A stretch of 64,000 bases of DNA. Origin: a virus. The stretch spans positions 1 through 64,000 of the IMG/VR virus record IMGVR_UViG_3300044638_007692; one strand, given 5' to 3'. Position 1 is the stretch's first letter. Each line of letters starts with the position of its first letter. Both the position numbers and the translations under genes were made by a program. The notes below the pieces were generated by a model. That model was not told the DNA's origin. It worked only from the letters and a program-made list of their open reading frames with translations, and searched no databases. Below are positions 53,726-63,900 of this stretch, in pieces.

Positions 53726-56410
53726 CTACAGTCTCGTAATTGAAACTTGACCGTTACCGCCACTGGCAACTTCCGAATCACTACGGTTAGCACCAGCATT
53801 GTATGAACCTGCTCCACCACCAGCAGATGACCACCAAGAACTTGGTCCACCAGCGTAACCACCGCCACCGCCAGAACCGCCAGCCCAACCGCGGTTAGCA
53901 CCACCGCCACCAAAACCACCAGCGTTTGAGTAAGAGCCGCCGTATGCACCATTTACGAATGATGTGCCAGGTCCTGCCCAGCCGCCGCCGTTCCCATAGA
54001 AACCGCCGCCTCCACCATGAGACTCGCCGTTACCACCGTTACCGCCACCTGCTCCACCAAATGAGTTAGATCCTCGGGAAGATTCACCAGTAGTTGCGTC
54101 AGAATATCCGTACCAGCCAGCGCCCGCTCCACCGCCACCGCCAGCAACTAAGTATGGAAGGTTATCTGAGCGACGAGCAACAAAACTTCCACCACCACCA
54201 GCACCAGTAGAACCATCATTAGAGCCAGCTTGACCTACAACAATTTTAATTTCATCGCCGAGACTCCAGTTAAAGTCTCCACGCATACGAGTTCCATAGC
54301 CACCACGAGCACCCCAACCGTTGGACCAACCACCAGCTGCTCCATAAGCTTCTACTCGGTATGTTGCAACCTCAGGGACAGTCCAAACAATTGTTCCAGT
54401 GTTGCCTGGCATGTTGATATAAGTATTACCCCATGAAGGGTTGCCCGCACCCGAGCGAGCTTGAGATAGGTTAGGACCACCTGTACCACCAGCACCACCT
54501 GGTGTGAATGTAACGCTTGAGAATGAGTACAAAGCAGGAGGTTGATCAAACTGATATGTATGTACTTGGAATGCAGAAATGCCGTCTACGTCTGTACCAG
54601 TAATAATAACTTGACGTCCTGGGACTGCAATATTTTCTGTAGGAGTTCCAGAAACAACTCCAGTTGAAGGGTTGAGAGACAGACCTGATGGAAGAGTTCC
54701 GCTTGTAACTGCATAAGTAATAGGGGCAGTCATACCTATAGGCGTCACGGTTGTTGGAGTAATTGCGTATCTAGAAAAGCCTGATCTTGAGATAGTTAGT
54801 GGGCTTAGCTCACCAACGGTCTGATTCAAAGTGAAGTTGTGTTGGTCAATAACTGTAGCTACAAAGTAGAAATTTTTGACTTGAGATGAGTCAACTACTG
54901 TAAAAGCACCGTTTTCAGGTGAAACATAGCGAAGCATGTCAAAGCGAGAGTATCCGTGGTCTTTTACGTGGAAGATATCTCTATCTGGAGACACACCAAT
55001 TTGTTTAAATGTTTGAGTACCAGTTCCACCAGAAATTGATGTAATTGTTGCTGAAGTTGGAAGAGGTTTAAGAGTGAAAGCGTAGTTAAGTCCGCCAGTA
55101 GAGAAGAAAGAGTCAATAAAATAAGTGGTGTTATTTGTAAGACCGTTTGCAGCGGTACCAGTGGTGTTGTAGAAAACCATAGCTCCGAAGTACCACTCGA
55201 GAGGGATTGCTTGGGCTGAAGTGACGTTTACTAGGGAGCCGCTGTAGGAAGTTACTTGACCTATTTGAACAGAGCTGTTTGAACCATCAAAAACTTTTGG
55301 AGTATCTTTAACAATATCAACTACAACTTCTGTAAGAGAGTTAGTATTATTTCCAGCAAAAGTACGTGCTTGGTTAGCTAACTGGAAAGTTCCTGTCATT
55401 GTGGTTGGGATTTCAATGACATCACCATCTGGAACTGCTGAAACTTGGAAGGTAGAGCTAGAAGTTCCTAGAGCAGTTGCTGTTTTTAGGAAGACAACGC
55501 CGCGAGGATTGGTAGCAAAATATCCGCCTCCAGATACAACATCATAGTAAAACGGAGTTCCAACAGCTCTGTTTGCAAAATTTTCTGTGCCGTGAGCAAC
55601 AGTAATAGTGTTGTTCACAAGGTTTTGAGCATTCATATTAACTGTGCTAGTAACGCCAGCTACAGTTGCAGAGTTAGACCAATCAATATTGATTTGAGAA
55701 AGAGTGTTAGAACCGTCAAATGTTTGGGCTACAGCAGAGTTAGAAGCGTCAAAAGACTTAGCTTCGTTGTTATTTGCAGGGAATTCCTGCGAAATAGTTG
55801 AGTTTAGGTTCAAGAAATAGAACGGAGTGTCAACATAAAAACCGTGAGTAGAACCTGTTGTAACAGTAAGTGTTGAAACTGACTCACCGTCTGTTGTAAT
55901 ACCAGCGGCGTCTGCTAGACGCAGCTGCGAACCTTGGAAAAACTCGCCTGTAATAACTGAGGAGTAAAGGTCTTCAATAGAGTTATTGCCTAGCTGAACG
56001 TCGCGACATAGGTAGGTGAAAGTATTTGGGTTCGGAATAGAGTTGATGATGTATGCACCATCGGCTGTAATTGATTTTGTTCCTGTTACGTTAATAGGAA
56101 TACCGACCGCAAGCCCGTGTGGGAGGCCAGTGCTGACGGTAATTTCACGTGTGCCATCGTTAGTTGTGATGGCAGTAATGTTGGGAATAGTGGTGTCACC
56201 AGACTTAGAAAAGAATGATGGAGTGTTGTTGATGAGCTCAACAGTTTCCCACTTAGTAGGCTGAAGACCATATTCAAAGTCGGTATCGATGAGGTTCTCA
56301 GGCTCGGATACGCGAAGTTTAGTTACTGGGTCAATAAACTCCTTTGGGAAGTTAATTTCTCCACCAACACCGCTTGAGCCGCCTGAGCTACCACCTAAAA
56401 AGCCGGGCAT
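53726..56410 (-). CDS. Glycine-rich fibre with Ig-like domain (894 aa)
   Basis: An 894-residue protein with GAGAGGTAAT before its ATG, 17 bases upstream of the 2034-residue fibre. The N-terminal 580 residues hold beta-rich modules with HGL/HGF patterns, including DGTREITVSTGLPHGLAVG and TLTVTTGSTHGFYVDTPFYF. A putative Ig (He_PIG) domain follows near 560-640 (SGTLPSGLSLNPSTGVVSGTP). The C-terminal 270 residues are glycine-rich with the same IVWTVPEVATYRVEAYGAAGG entry and VARRSDNLPYLVAGGGG core as the neighbour, so the two genes share a domain by duplication or shuffling. An adhesin or fibre-network role is likely. Confidence 0.83.
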   Translation of the reverse strand: MPGFLGGSSGGSSGVGGEINFPKEFIDPVTKLRVSEPENLIDTDFEYGLQPTKWETVELINNTPSFFSKSGDTTIPNITAITTNDGTREITVSTGLPHGLAVGIPINVTGTKSITADGAYIINSIPNPNTFTYLCRDVQLGNNSIEDLYSSVITGEFFQGSQLRLADAAGITTDGESVSTLTVTTGSTHGFYVDTPFYFLNLNSTISQEFPANNNEAKSFDASNSAVAQTFDGSNTLSQINIDWSNSATVAGVTSTVNMNAQNLVNNTITVAHGTENFANRAVGTPFYYDVVSGGGYFATNPRGVVFLKTATALGTSSSTFQVSAVPDGDVIEIPTTMTGTFQLANQARTFAGNNTNSLTEVVVDIVKDTPKVFDGSNSSVQIGQVTSYSGSLVNVTSAQAIPLEWYFGAMVFYNTTGTAANGLTNNTTYFIDSFFSTGGLNYAFTLKPLPTSATITSISGGTGTQTFKQIGVSPDRDIFHVKDHGYSRFDMLRYVSPENGAFTVVDSSQVKNFYFVATVIDQHNFTLNQTVGELSPLTISRSGFSRYAITPTTVTPIGMTAPITYAVTSGTLPSGLSLNPSTGVVSGTPTENIAVPGRQVIITGTDVDGISAFQVHTYQFDQPPALYSFSSVTFTPGGAGGTGGPNLSQARSGAGNPSWGNTYINMPGNTGTIVWTVPEVATYRVEAYGAAGGWSNGWGARGGYGTRMRGDFNWSLGDEIKIVVGQAGSNDGSTGAGGGGSFVARRSDNLPYLVAGGGGGAGAGWYGYSDATTGESSRGSNSFGGAGGGNGGNGESHGGGGGFYGNGGGWAGPGTSFVNGAYGGSYSNAGGFGGGGANRGWAGGSGGGGGYAGGPSSWWSSAGGGAGSYNAGANRSDSEVASGGNGQVSITRL

Positions 56411-56504
56411 TATTCATTACCTCTCTCACCACACACGAGATCTGTTAGTAGAATACCACTGCTACAAATCTTTGATTTTAAAAAAGTGCTCGTGTTTTGC
56501 ATTA

Positions 56505-57155
56505 TTACGTACCTAACCACCAGCTTGTGCTAACAGCAAAAGAACCTACAGGACCTGTTGCTCCAGCTGGTCCTGTTGAACCACCCTGAGTCTCAATAAA
56601 AACTCCGTTGTAAAAAACATAAGTAATAGCGGTGTTTGTATCAAACCAAGCATCACCATTAACGGCAGTCAACAAGTCAGGTTGAGTTGGGCTAGCAGTA
56701 AACTTACCGACTGGGCCAGTAGGACCTGTAGGACCTGGAACTTCAGACTGTGGTCCTGTAGTACCAGTAGGACCTGTAACACCACGAGGGCCTGTTGGAC
56801 CTTGAGGACCTGTAACATTTGAATCTGCTCCAGTTGGACCAGTAAAACCGCGAGGACCTTGGTCTCCTTGCAAACCCTGTGGACCTGTAGGTCCTTGTGG
56901 ACCAGTAGGACCAATTGGACCACTAGGACCAGCTACATCTGATACTGGGCCTGTCGGACCTTGAATACCTTGTGGACCAGTGTCACCTTGTGGACCTGTA
57001 GCTCCAGTAGGACCCTGAATACCTTGTGGACCAGTAGGACCTGTTGGAGTTACACGCTTAGCTTCCCAAACTAGTCCAGTCCAGACCCAGGTTTGACCGC
57101 CAGATGTGAACTCTTCTCCAACTACTACGGGCGTTGGAAAATCAATTGCTGCCAC
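56505..57155 (-). CDS. Collagen-like fibre protein with MAAIDFP N-terminus
   Basis: A 216-residue protein starting at GTG 57155 with AAAGGAG eight bases before it. The N-terminal 35 residues ([20 protein letters not shown], then [10 protein letters not shown]) form a module shared with the fibres at 58308 and 60212, and probably the attachment point. Then a Gly-x-y block of about 110 residues, mostly GPTGPQ and GPTGPT triplets, follows. Near the end a [22 protein letters not shown] module and a short tail remain. It is the shortest complete fibre of its type here. Confidence 0.86.
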   Translation of the reverse strand: MAAIDFPTPVVVGEEFTSGGQTWVWTGLVWEAKRVTPTGPTGPQGIQGPTGATGPQGDTGPQGIQGPTGPVSDVAGPSGPIGPTGPQGPTGPQGLQGDQGPRGFTGPTGADSNVTGPQGPTGPRGVTGPTGTTGPQSEVPGPTGPTGPVGKFTASPTQPDLLTAVNGDAWFDTNTAITYVFYNGVFIETQGGSTGPAGATGPVGSFAVSTSWWLGT

Positions 57156-57203
57156 TCTGCTTGCTCCTTTCTGGACTAACTATCTATTTTACTTGGATAA
57201 TTA

Positions 57204-57380
57204 CTATCCAACTTCTGGTTCTGATTCATTTGAATTTTTTAATCCCACATATGCTTCTGCCCAAGTAGTGGCTGACTCGATAGACTCCCACGGACCACTC
57301 TCGTCAATCACGTTGGCACCATCTAAAATCTCGACCATAGGGCCTCTTGGATTGTCATATGTCAAGTTGTATCTAAACAT
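57204..57380 (-). CDS. Small fibre-operon protein (58 aa)
   Basis: A 58-residue open frame between two fibre genes. Its ATG at 57380 follows an excellent AGGAGGG ribosome site, and the gene starts two bases after the stop of the propeller gene, so I regard it as real although it is very short. It begins MFRYNLTYDNPRGPMVEILD and ends with a helix ESIESATTWAEAYVGLKN and an acidic tail. Similar short acidic proteins follow fibre genes in other tailed phages. A fibre chaperone or tip clip is possible; the function is unknown. Confidence 0.7.
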   Translation of the reverse strand: MFRYNLTYDNPRGPMVEILDGANVIDESGPWESIESATTWAEAYVGLKNSNESEPEVG

Positions 57381-57382
57381 CT

Positions 57383-58306
57383 TTACCCTCCTGAGTAAGC
57401 AATTTTGCCACCGTTTCCAACAACAATGGCTAAAGACTCGTCGAAATAAACATCATTTACGTTGGATATGCCTACACCAGAATTTCTTTGAATCCATTGA
57501 ATAGAATCCGTTGAGGTAGCAACTTTTCCTGCAGTTCCTCCAGCTAGATAGTAGTTCTCACTATTTGCTGCGACTGACCTAATCTGAGAAGATCCGAAAC
57601 TACTTGCTGGGAAAGACTGAATCCATGTAAGACCATTAGTAGAACTAGCAATTTTTCCTGAGTCTCCAACGGCAATGTACTTGTCTCTTGCTGGATTTCC
57701 TACAACTGAAAAAATTGTGCTTGATATAAAAGATGACCCGCGTTGAGTCCAACTAACCCCATTTGTTGATGTTGCAAGTTTTCCATCATATCCAACAGCA
57801 ATAATAAGATTTGCGTCAGAATAAACGTTGTTTATAAAAGAAGTCCCAAAAGAAGAAAGTCTTTGAGTCCAATCAATTCCATCAATAGAGGTAGCTAACT
57901 TTCCAGAACCACCTACAGCAATCCACAAACCTGCCGCTTGAGAGTATGTGATTCCCAAGATTGCACTAGCACCAAAAGAAGATGAACGTAGTGTCCAGTT
58001 TATTCCATCAGTTGATGTAGCAAGTTTTCCAGAACTTCCTCCAACAACATAAATATCGTCTCCATATGCCACTGCATAAATATTGCTACCAGCAAAACCA
58101 GAAGTTCTCTGGGTCCAACTAGTTGAAACATCGTTAGATGTGGCAAGTTTTCCAGAACTACCGACTGCTACAAATTGCCCCATGCCATTTGTAGCAATTG
58201 AATTAATGTTGGTAGAGCCAAAAGAACTGGTAGGAACAAGTGACCAGCTAGTAGGTAAAAAAGCTACTGGCAGGGTCGCATGCATTGCATGGGTAGATAT
58301 CAGCAT
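57383..58306 (-). CDS. Beta-propeller-like repeat protein
   Basis: A 307-residue protein built from six or seven repeats of about 40-45 residues with the core VAVGxSGKLATSTDGxxWTQRxSSFG. Each looks like one blade of a sialidase/Ycf48-type beta-propeller; the repeats start near residue 25 and run to the C-terminus, so the propeller may close by strand exchange. No Asp-box motif of true sialidases (SxDxGxTW) is complete, though STDGxxWT is close. It has no collagen part and could serve as a receptor-binding head for a neighbouring fibre. It lies one base from the previous fibre gene and two from the 58-residue gene. Confidence 0.78.
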   Translation of the reverse strand: MLISTHAMHATLPVAFLPTSWSLVPTSSFGSTNINSIATNGMGQFVAVGSSGKLATSNDVSTSWTQRTSGFAGSNIYAVAYGDDIYVVGGSSGKLATSTDGINWTLRSSSFGASAILGITYSQAAGLWIAVGGSGKLATSIDGIDWTQRLSSFGTSFINNVYSDANLIIAVGYDGKLATSTNGVSWTQRGSSFISSTIFSVVGNPARDKYIAVGDSGKIASSTNGLTWIQSFPASSFGSSQIRSVAANSENYYLAGGTAGKVATSTDSIQWIQRNSGVGISNVNDVYFDESLAIVVGNGGKIAYSGG

Positions 58307-58307
58307 T

Positions 58308-60197
58308 CTAAGCCTGTAGGTTTCCGCTTAACAACCACGAATTAGCTCCAAGTTTAATTAGAGAAGCTACTGCATAACGCTGCTTACTTGTATAGCGACT
58401 TCCTTCACTAAGAACACTAACTCCTGCAGCACCAGTAACACTGAAAACAGCACTACCTAATTGCGTCAAAACAATCTGAGAACCAGTGTCGAATGTATAT
58501 CCGCTAGTTCCATCTGCTGGAATAGTTACAACAGTAGGAGAAGAGCTGTTCAACTTGACTAAAGAAGCATTGTCATTAGCAGTAAGAGTTACAGAAGCTA
58601 AATACTGAGGACCAGTTAGATTAAAGAATGCAGGTCCAGTTGGTCCTTGAATACCAGTAGAGCCTGTAGGTCCAGTGCTTCCAGTAGGTCCAGTAGGTCC
58701 TGCAACTGTGCTATCAGCACCTGTAGGACCTGTAGGACCAATTAGTCCTTGTGACCCAGTAGGCCCTGTGCCTCCAGTAGGACCTTGAATACGTCCCACA
58801 TTTTGCCAAGTAGTTCCGTTCCAAACCCAAAGGTCACCTGTTGCAGAAACTACATAAGCATCGTTAATTTGATTTCCACTTGCTGGAAGATTTACGTCAA
58901 ATTGAACAGTACCTTTAAACTTAATAGAAGCACCCTGAGGACCAGTAGGACCTGTAGGTCCGATTTCTCCAGCACCAAGAACTAAGTTCCAACTTGCATA
59001 TGTATTTCCTTCACCATTTACCTTGTCCACAAACATGGTGATGCTTGTGCCAACAATTGTGGTGATGACACCTTCCATATAATCCTGAGGGAAGCTAGCA
59101 CTAGCTAAACGAGCTCGAGTTCCGACAGCAAAAGCATCAACTTTATTAACAATAAAGTTTTCAGATCCTAAAGAAACAGAAAGGTTGCTTGTAGATGTTA
59201 CTCCAGCAAAACTTGCTCCCGCTGAACCTGTAGGACCAGTAGGACCAGCACCTGTTGGTCCTGTAGGACCTGTTGGTCCTGGAATATTGGAAGCAGCACC
59301 AGTTGGGCCAGTTACAGATGGACCTGTAGGACCTGTAGGTCCTGGAATAGTAGAGGCAGCACCTGTGGCACCTGTAGCACCAGTCGCACCACGAAGACCA
59401 GCAGCACCAGTTGGACCTTCAGAACCAGTAGGGCCTGTTGCTCCTGTTGGACCTGTAGGTCCACCTGCAGGACCTGTCGGGCCAGAAGCACCAGTTGCAC
59501 CTGTCGCACCAGTTACTGACGGACCAGTAGCACCTACTGGGCCAGTAGGACCGACGAATCCGCGAGGACCAGTTGGGCCAGTAGCACCTTGCAAACCTTG
59601 TGCACCAGTTGGGCCAGTTGTACCTTCTTCACCTTGAGGACCAGTATTTCCGATTGGTCCAATAGGACCTGTAGGACCTCTTTCACCTTCAGGACCAGTT
59701 ACACCTTGTGCACCTGTAGGACCTTGTGGACCAGTAGGCCCAGTGATGTCAAAACCTCGAGGACCAGATGGGCCTGTATTTCCTTGTGGGCCTGTTGGTC
59801 CTGTAGAACCTGTAGGACCAGTTGGACCTAGAACTGTACTTTGAGGGCCAGTAGCACCTGTAGCTCCAGTAGGACCTTGGCTACCGCTCAAACTTGATGC
59901 AGACTCAACCCAGTAGTCATCAAAGTAAACATAAATTTTTCCAGTTGCAGTATTTAACCAAGCATCACCTGCAGAAGCTCCAGTTGGAGGAGTGTCTGAT
60001 GCTAAAAGAACAGTGCCTGTCGCACCTGTAGGACCAGTTACATTACTTGCTGCTCCAGTAGGACCTTGAGGACCAGTAGGACCAACAACTTGAGAAATAA
60101 CTAAGTTCCAAGAAGTTCCATCCCACTGCCAAGTTTGACTACCTGAAGTAAATAAATCGTTTGGTGTAGGAGAATTAGGAAAATCAATAGCTGCCAT
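58308..60197 (-). CDS. Collagen-like fibre protein (629 aa)
   Basis: A 629-residue protein with GGAGGCGAG upstream of its ATG. It opens with the MAAIDFPN module, then a Gly-x-y block, a [22 protein letters not shown] module, the longest collagen-like block of the operon apart from the rightmost gene (about residues 95-330, mostly GPTGPT and GATGPT), a beta module ([33 protein letters not shown]), another [19 protein letters not shown] module, more triplets, and a C-terminal beta domain ([20 protein letters not shown]) shared with the fibre at 41478-41939. The alternation of triple helix and globular knobs suggests a long, jointed fibre. Confidence 0.88.
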   Translation of the reverse strand: MAAIDFPNSPTPNDLFTSGSQTWQWDGTSWNLVISQVVGPTGPQGPTGAASNVTGPTGATGTVLLASDTPPTGASAGDAWLNTATGKIYVYFDDYWVESASSLSGSQGPTGATGATGPQSTVLGPTGPTGSTGPTGPQGNTGPSGPRGFDITGPTGPQGPTGAQGVTGPEGERGPTGPIGPIGNTGPQGEEGTTGPTGAQGLQGATGPTGPRGFVGPTGPVGATGPSVTGATGATGASGPTGPAGGPTGPTGATGPTGSEGPTGAAGLRGATGATGATGAASTIPGPTGPTGPSVTGPTGAASNIPGPTGPTGPTGAGPTGPTGSAGASFAGVTSTSNLSVSLGSENFIVNKVDAFAVGTRARLASASFPQDYMEGVITTIVGTSITMFVDKVNGEGNTYASWNLVLGAGEIGPTGPTGPQGASIKFKGTVQFDVNLPASGNQINDAYVVSATGDLWVWNGTTWQNVGRIQGPTGGTGPTGSQGLIGPTGPTGADSTVAGPTGPTGSTGPTGSTGIQGPTGPAFFNLTGPQYLASVTLTANDNASLVKLNSSSPTVVTIPADGTSGYTFDTGSQIVLTQLGSAVFSVTGAAGVSVLSEGSRYTSKQRYAVASLIKLGANSWLLSGNLQA

Positions 60198-60211
60198 TAT
60201 CTACTCGCCTC

Positions 60212-60913
60212 CTATACCACTGACTCGTATGTGAATTGGACAAGAATCTTGTCATTACCGCTAAACAAAAATGGAGTGCTTTCAGTAACTGCTACACCTT
60301 CATCAAATGTTGCAGACTGTGAGTGCATAAACAATTCAATTCTGTTTGTAAAGTTATTGTTGAAAATTGCAGTTCCAAAGTAAGTAATACCTGGACCTTC
60401 ATCTCGCATAACCACTTGCCCTACAGGCTGGTAATTCTCGACGATACCGTTTGAAGGAAGGCTTAGAGAATAAGTTCCACTTCCTCTGTTAAATCCAGAA
60501 GTTCCAGCTTGAATTCTAATTTCTCCAAAAATTGTTGCACCTACATAGGTATATCTACCTTGAATAATTCCATTACCGATTTGCGGATTAGTTGTGCTGC
60601 CATACCAAACAGGTGTATATAAAGTCCAAGGTTCAATCGCGAAAGAACCTGTCGCACCTGTAGGTCCAATTGGACCAGGTGTAGTTGAAGGAGCTCCTGC
60701 TGGTCCTTCTGGGCCAGTTGGTCCTTGCGCACCTGTAGGTCCAGTTGCACCAATAGCTGTTGAGTCTGCACCTGCTGGTCCTGTAGGACCAGTAGGACCT
60801 TGAGCACTAGTACGAACTAGTCGCCAAGCAGTACCATCCCAAGAATAAGTGTTAACTCCATTTGTGTAAACCTGATTTAGCGTCGGGTTATTTGGAAAAT
60901 CAATTGCTGGCAT
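60212..60913 (-). CDS. Collagen-like fibre with globular receptor-binding-type tip (233 aa)
   Basis: A 233-residue protein with GAGGAGATAAC before its ATG. The N-terminus is the AIDFPNNP module (TYSWDGTAWRLVR), followed by about 55 residues of Gly-x-y triplets and a C-terminal beta domain of about 145 residues (WTLYTPVWYGSTTNPQIGNG, YTYVGATIFGEIRIQAG, FLFSGNDKILVQFTYESV) that looks like a jelly-roll tip. A short fibre ending in a compact sandwich would suit receptor binding. It sits between two long collagen-like genes. Confidence 0.84.
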   Translation of the reverse strand: MPAIDFPNNPTLNQVYTNGVNTYSWDGTAWRLVRTSAQGPTGPTGPAGADSTAIGATGPTGAQGPTGPEGPAGAPSTTPGPIGPTGATGSFAIEPWTLYTPVWYGSTTNPQIGNGIIQGRYTYVGATIFGEIRIQAGTSGFNRGSGTYSLSLPSNGIVENYQPVGQVVMRDEGPGITYFGTAIFNNNFTNRIELFMHSQSATFDEGVAVTESTPFLFSGNDKILVQFTYESVV

Positions 60914-60934
60914 GTTATCTCCTCTCTGTCATTC

Positions 60935-63900
60935 CTAGTTCGATACGTAAGATCCTGTTAGATACAAAACTGCAGTTGTAGAAAGTGTAGTTGGCGCTGT
61001 TCCAGTTACCGCGGTCAACAGGCCGTTTGTTCCTTCAAACCAAATTTTCATAGTTGCAGAACCCTCGGTTTGAGTAACTGCTTTTACTCCATAAATTGCA
61101 CCAGTTTGAGAACCACTAATATCTAAAACTCCAACAGCAGTCACTACTTGAGCACCGTTTGGTAGGAATGGAAGAGTTACTGTTAATTGAGCAGCACTAA
61201 AAGTGGAGTTTGAATATACAACTCTAAGATAGAAAGAAACATCTTGACCATATTTTGTATACTCTCCAAACACATTTGGTGTACCAGTTACCCCACCAGC
61301 AATAGGAACATAAGAAGCTGAGACAGGAGTTCCTGTTGCTCCAGTAGGACCAGAAGGGCCTGTAGGACCAATTTTGTCTACAACTTCAATAATTCCACCA
61401 ATACTTGGATCTGTAACGTCTACATATACAAGTGAGGTAGGTGCATTTAAAGGAACATCGTAAATAATTGTTGTGTCAGCACTTGCACCAGAACGACCTT
61501 GAGTAGGTGAGTTATTAATAGTTCCTGGAACTGTTGAAGATGAGAACTGAGTTAGTCTCAGTGCAAATGGGTTAGCAGTTAAAACCTGACTTACATCAAT
61601 ATATAAACGCTCACCGCGAACTGCAATTAATGTTGGGTTGTTACCAATAATTCCTTCAACTGAGTAGGAGCCATTATCTCCAGTAGAAGTTACTTGATAA
61701 GTAACACCACCCTTAGGACCAGTAGGACCGAATGGACCTGTTGGGCCAGTAGGTCCCGGTTGAGTAGATGCAGGGCCAGTTGGACCTGTAACTCCCGGAC
61801 CAGTCGGACCTGTTGGACCAACAATTTGTCCTACGTTATTCCAGCTATCGCCATCCCAGACATATAAGTCACCATCAGCATCAACAGCACGACCATCATT
61901 GATAGTATTGCCAGTTGCTGGGAGATTACCAACAGTCGCAACGCTTGCCTTCATAGTGATTGAAGTACCTTGAGGACCAGTAGGTCCAGTAGGACCAGCT
62001 CCACCTGTTGGGCCAGTAGGGCCAGCTACTGTTGAATCAGCACCAGTTGGACCAGTAGGTCCAATCAAAGCACCAGCTTCAATCCATCCATTAGTTGCTG
62101 TGTAAATGTAGATGGTGTCTTCTTCGTAAATTACGTAGAAGTCTCCAACTTCACCAGAAGTTGCGCCAGCACCAGCGATGAACTCAGCGTATGTGTTGTA
62201 GTAACCCTTGGCTTGAGAACCAACACCTTGTGGACCTGTAGGACCAGTAACAATTGGTCCAGTAGCACCAGTAGCACCAGTTGGTCCTACAAATCGTCCT
62301 CTATCAGTCCAAGCTGTTCCATCCCAAATCCAAAGATTTCCTGAATCAGTAATGATGTATGCATCGTTAGTCTGATTTCCGCCTGTAGGTAGAAGAGATG
62401 ATGTATTTAGGTTTCCTCTAAATGTTAGAGAAGCACCTTGAGGTCCAGTAGGTCCTATATTTCCAACAGTTCCTTGCGGACCAGTAGGTCCAGTAGCGCC
62501 ACCAAATTCGGTACTACCAACTTCTACCCAGAAGTCGTCATAGTAAACAAATACTGCACCATTGTTTGTATCAAACCAAACTTGACCTGCTACTGGGTTT
62601 GATGGCGGAGTGTTTGCCTGTGGGATAAATTGACCGTCAGGACCTGTAGGGCCTACAAACTGTCCAGCATCGACCCAACCAAAACCATCCCACACATAAA
62701 GATTTCCATTAGAAACAACTACATAGCCATCATTGAGAGAGTTTCCGCCTGTAGGCAAAGCACCTACGTTTGCAACCTCTCCAAGAAGGCTTAGAGCTGT
62801 TCCTTGTGGACCAGTTGGACCAGTTGGTCCTGTTGGTCCAGTTACATTTGATGGGGCACCAGTTGCACCTGTGGCACCAACTTCACCCTGAGGTCCAGTA
62901 GAACCTGTAGGACCAGTTGGTCCAGTAGGACCAGTTACTTCTGGACCTGTTGGTCCTTGAGGACCTGTAATTCCTCGATAACCAGTTGGACCAGTAGGAC
63001 CTGTCGCACCCGCAGGTCCAGTTACAGTTGAATCAGCACCTTGAGGACCAGTAGGACCAGTAGGTCCTACAGGAGCTGCACCAGTCTCAATCCAATAACC
63101 GTCGTAATAGACGTAAGTTTTTCCGTTATTGCTGTTAAACCACGCATCACCGTTATTTGGATTTGTAGGTGGTGTTGTATCAGAGATTGCAAAATTACCA
63201 AGTTCACCTTGTGAACCTGTAGGACCAGTAGGACCTGCTTCACCAGTCGAACCAGTAGCACCAGTTGGTCCTTGAGGACCTTGAATGTTTCCAACGTTGT
63301 CCCACTCGGTGTTTACAGCATCCCAAACATAGAGATCACCAGTTACTAAGTAACCATCACCTGATGCTGGTTGAGTGTATTCAGCCCATCCAAAACCTAA
63401 ACCAGGTTGACCACCGACAGTCCAGCCACCAATGGCAGCAAGAATCCAAACTTGACCTGCATGTGTGACTAAGTCATATAGTCCATACATAGCAAAGTTG
63501 TCCCAGTCGGCAGGTGGGGTTGTGTATGTTGGGTTTGCAGCAATAAGAGTTGATTCATCTGGATAGGAACCAAGAATGGTTACACCAATACCAGCAATAC
63601 CCTGTGCACCAGTCGCACCAGTAGGACCAGTTACACCAATCTCACCTTGTGGACCAGTTACACCAATCTCACCTTGAGGACCAGTAGGACCAGTTACACC
63701 AATCTCACCTTGTGGACCAGTTACACCTTGTTCACCCTGAGGACCAGTTACACCTTGTTCACCCTGAGGACCTGTAGGCCCAGTGTCACCTTGTGGACCA
63801 GTTGCACCTGTAGCACCAGTTGGTCCTGCTTCACCTTGTGGACCAGTAAGTCCAAGCGACAATGTAACTAATTCATCATGAGTAAATGAGCCATAACCTG

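Noticed and set aside
59185-60803. Plus-strand open frames rich in Pro-Val-Gly in the fibre region
   Set aside because: They are the complement of Gly-Pro-Thr repeats; a repeated GGN CCN ACN pattern gives a Val-Gly-Pro frame on the other strand. No ribosome sites, and the minus-strand genes are continuous.
41800-63860. Short GGACCAGTAGG-type repeats that look like a repeat array
   Set aside because: They are in-frame codons of collagen triplets, with no spacers of constant length and no cas genes, so not a CRISPR array.
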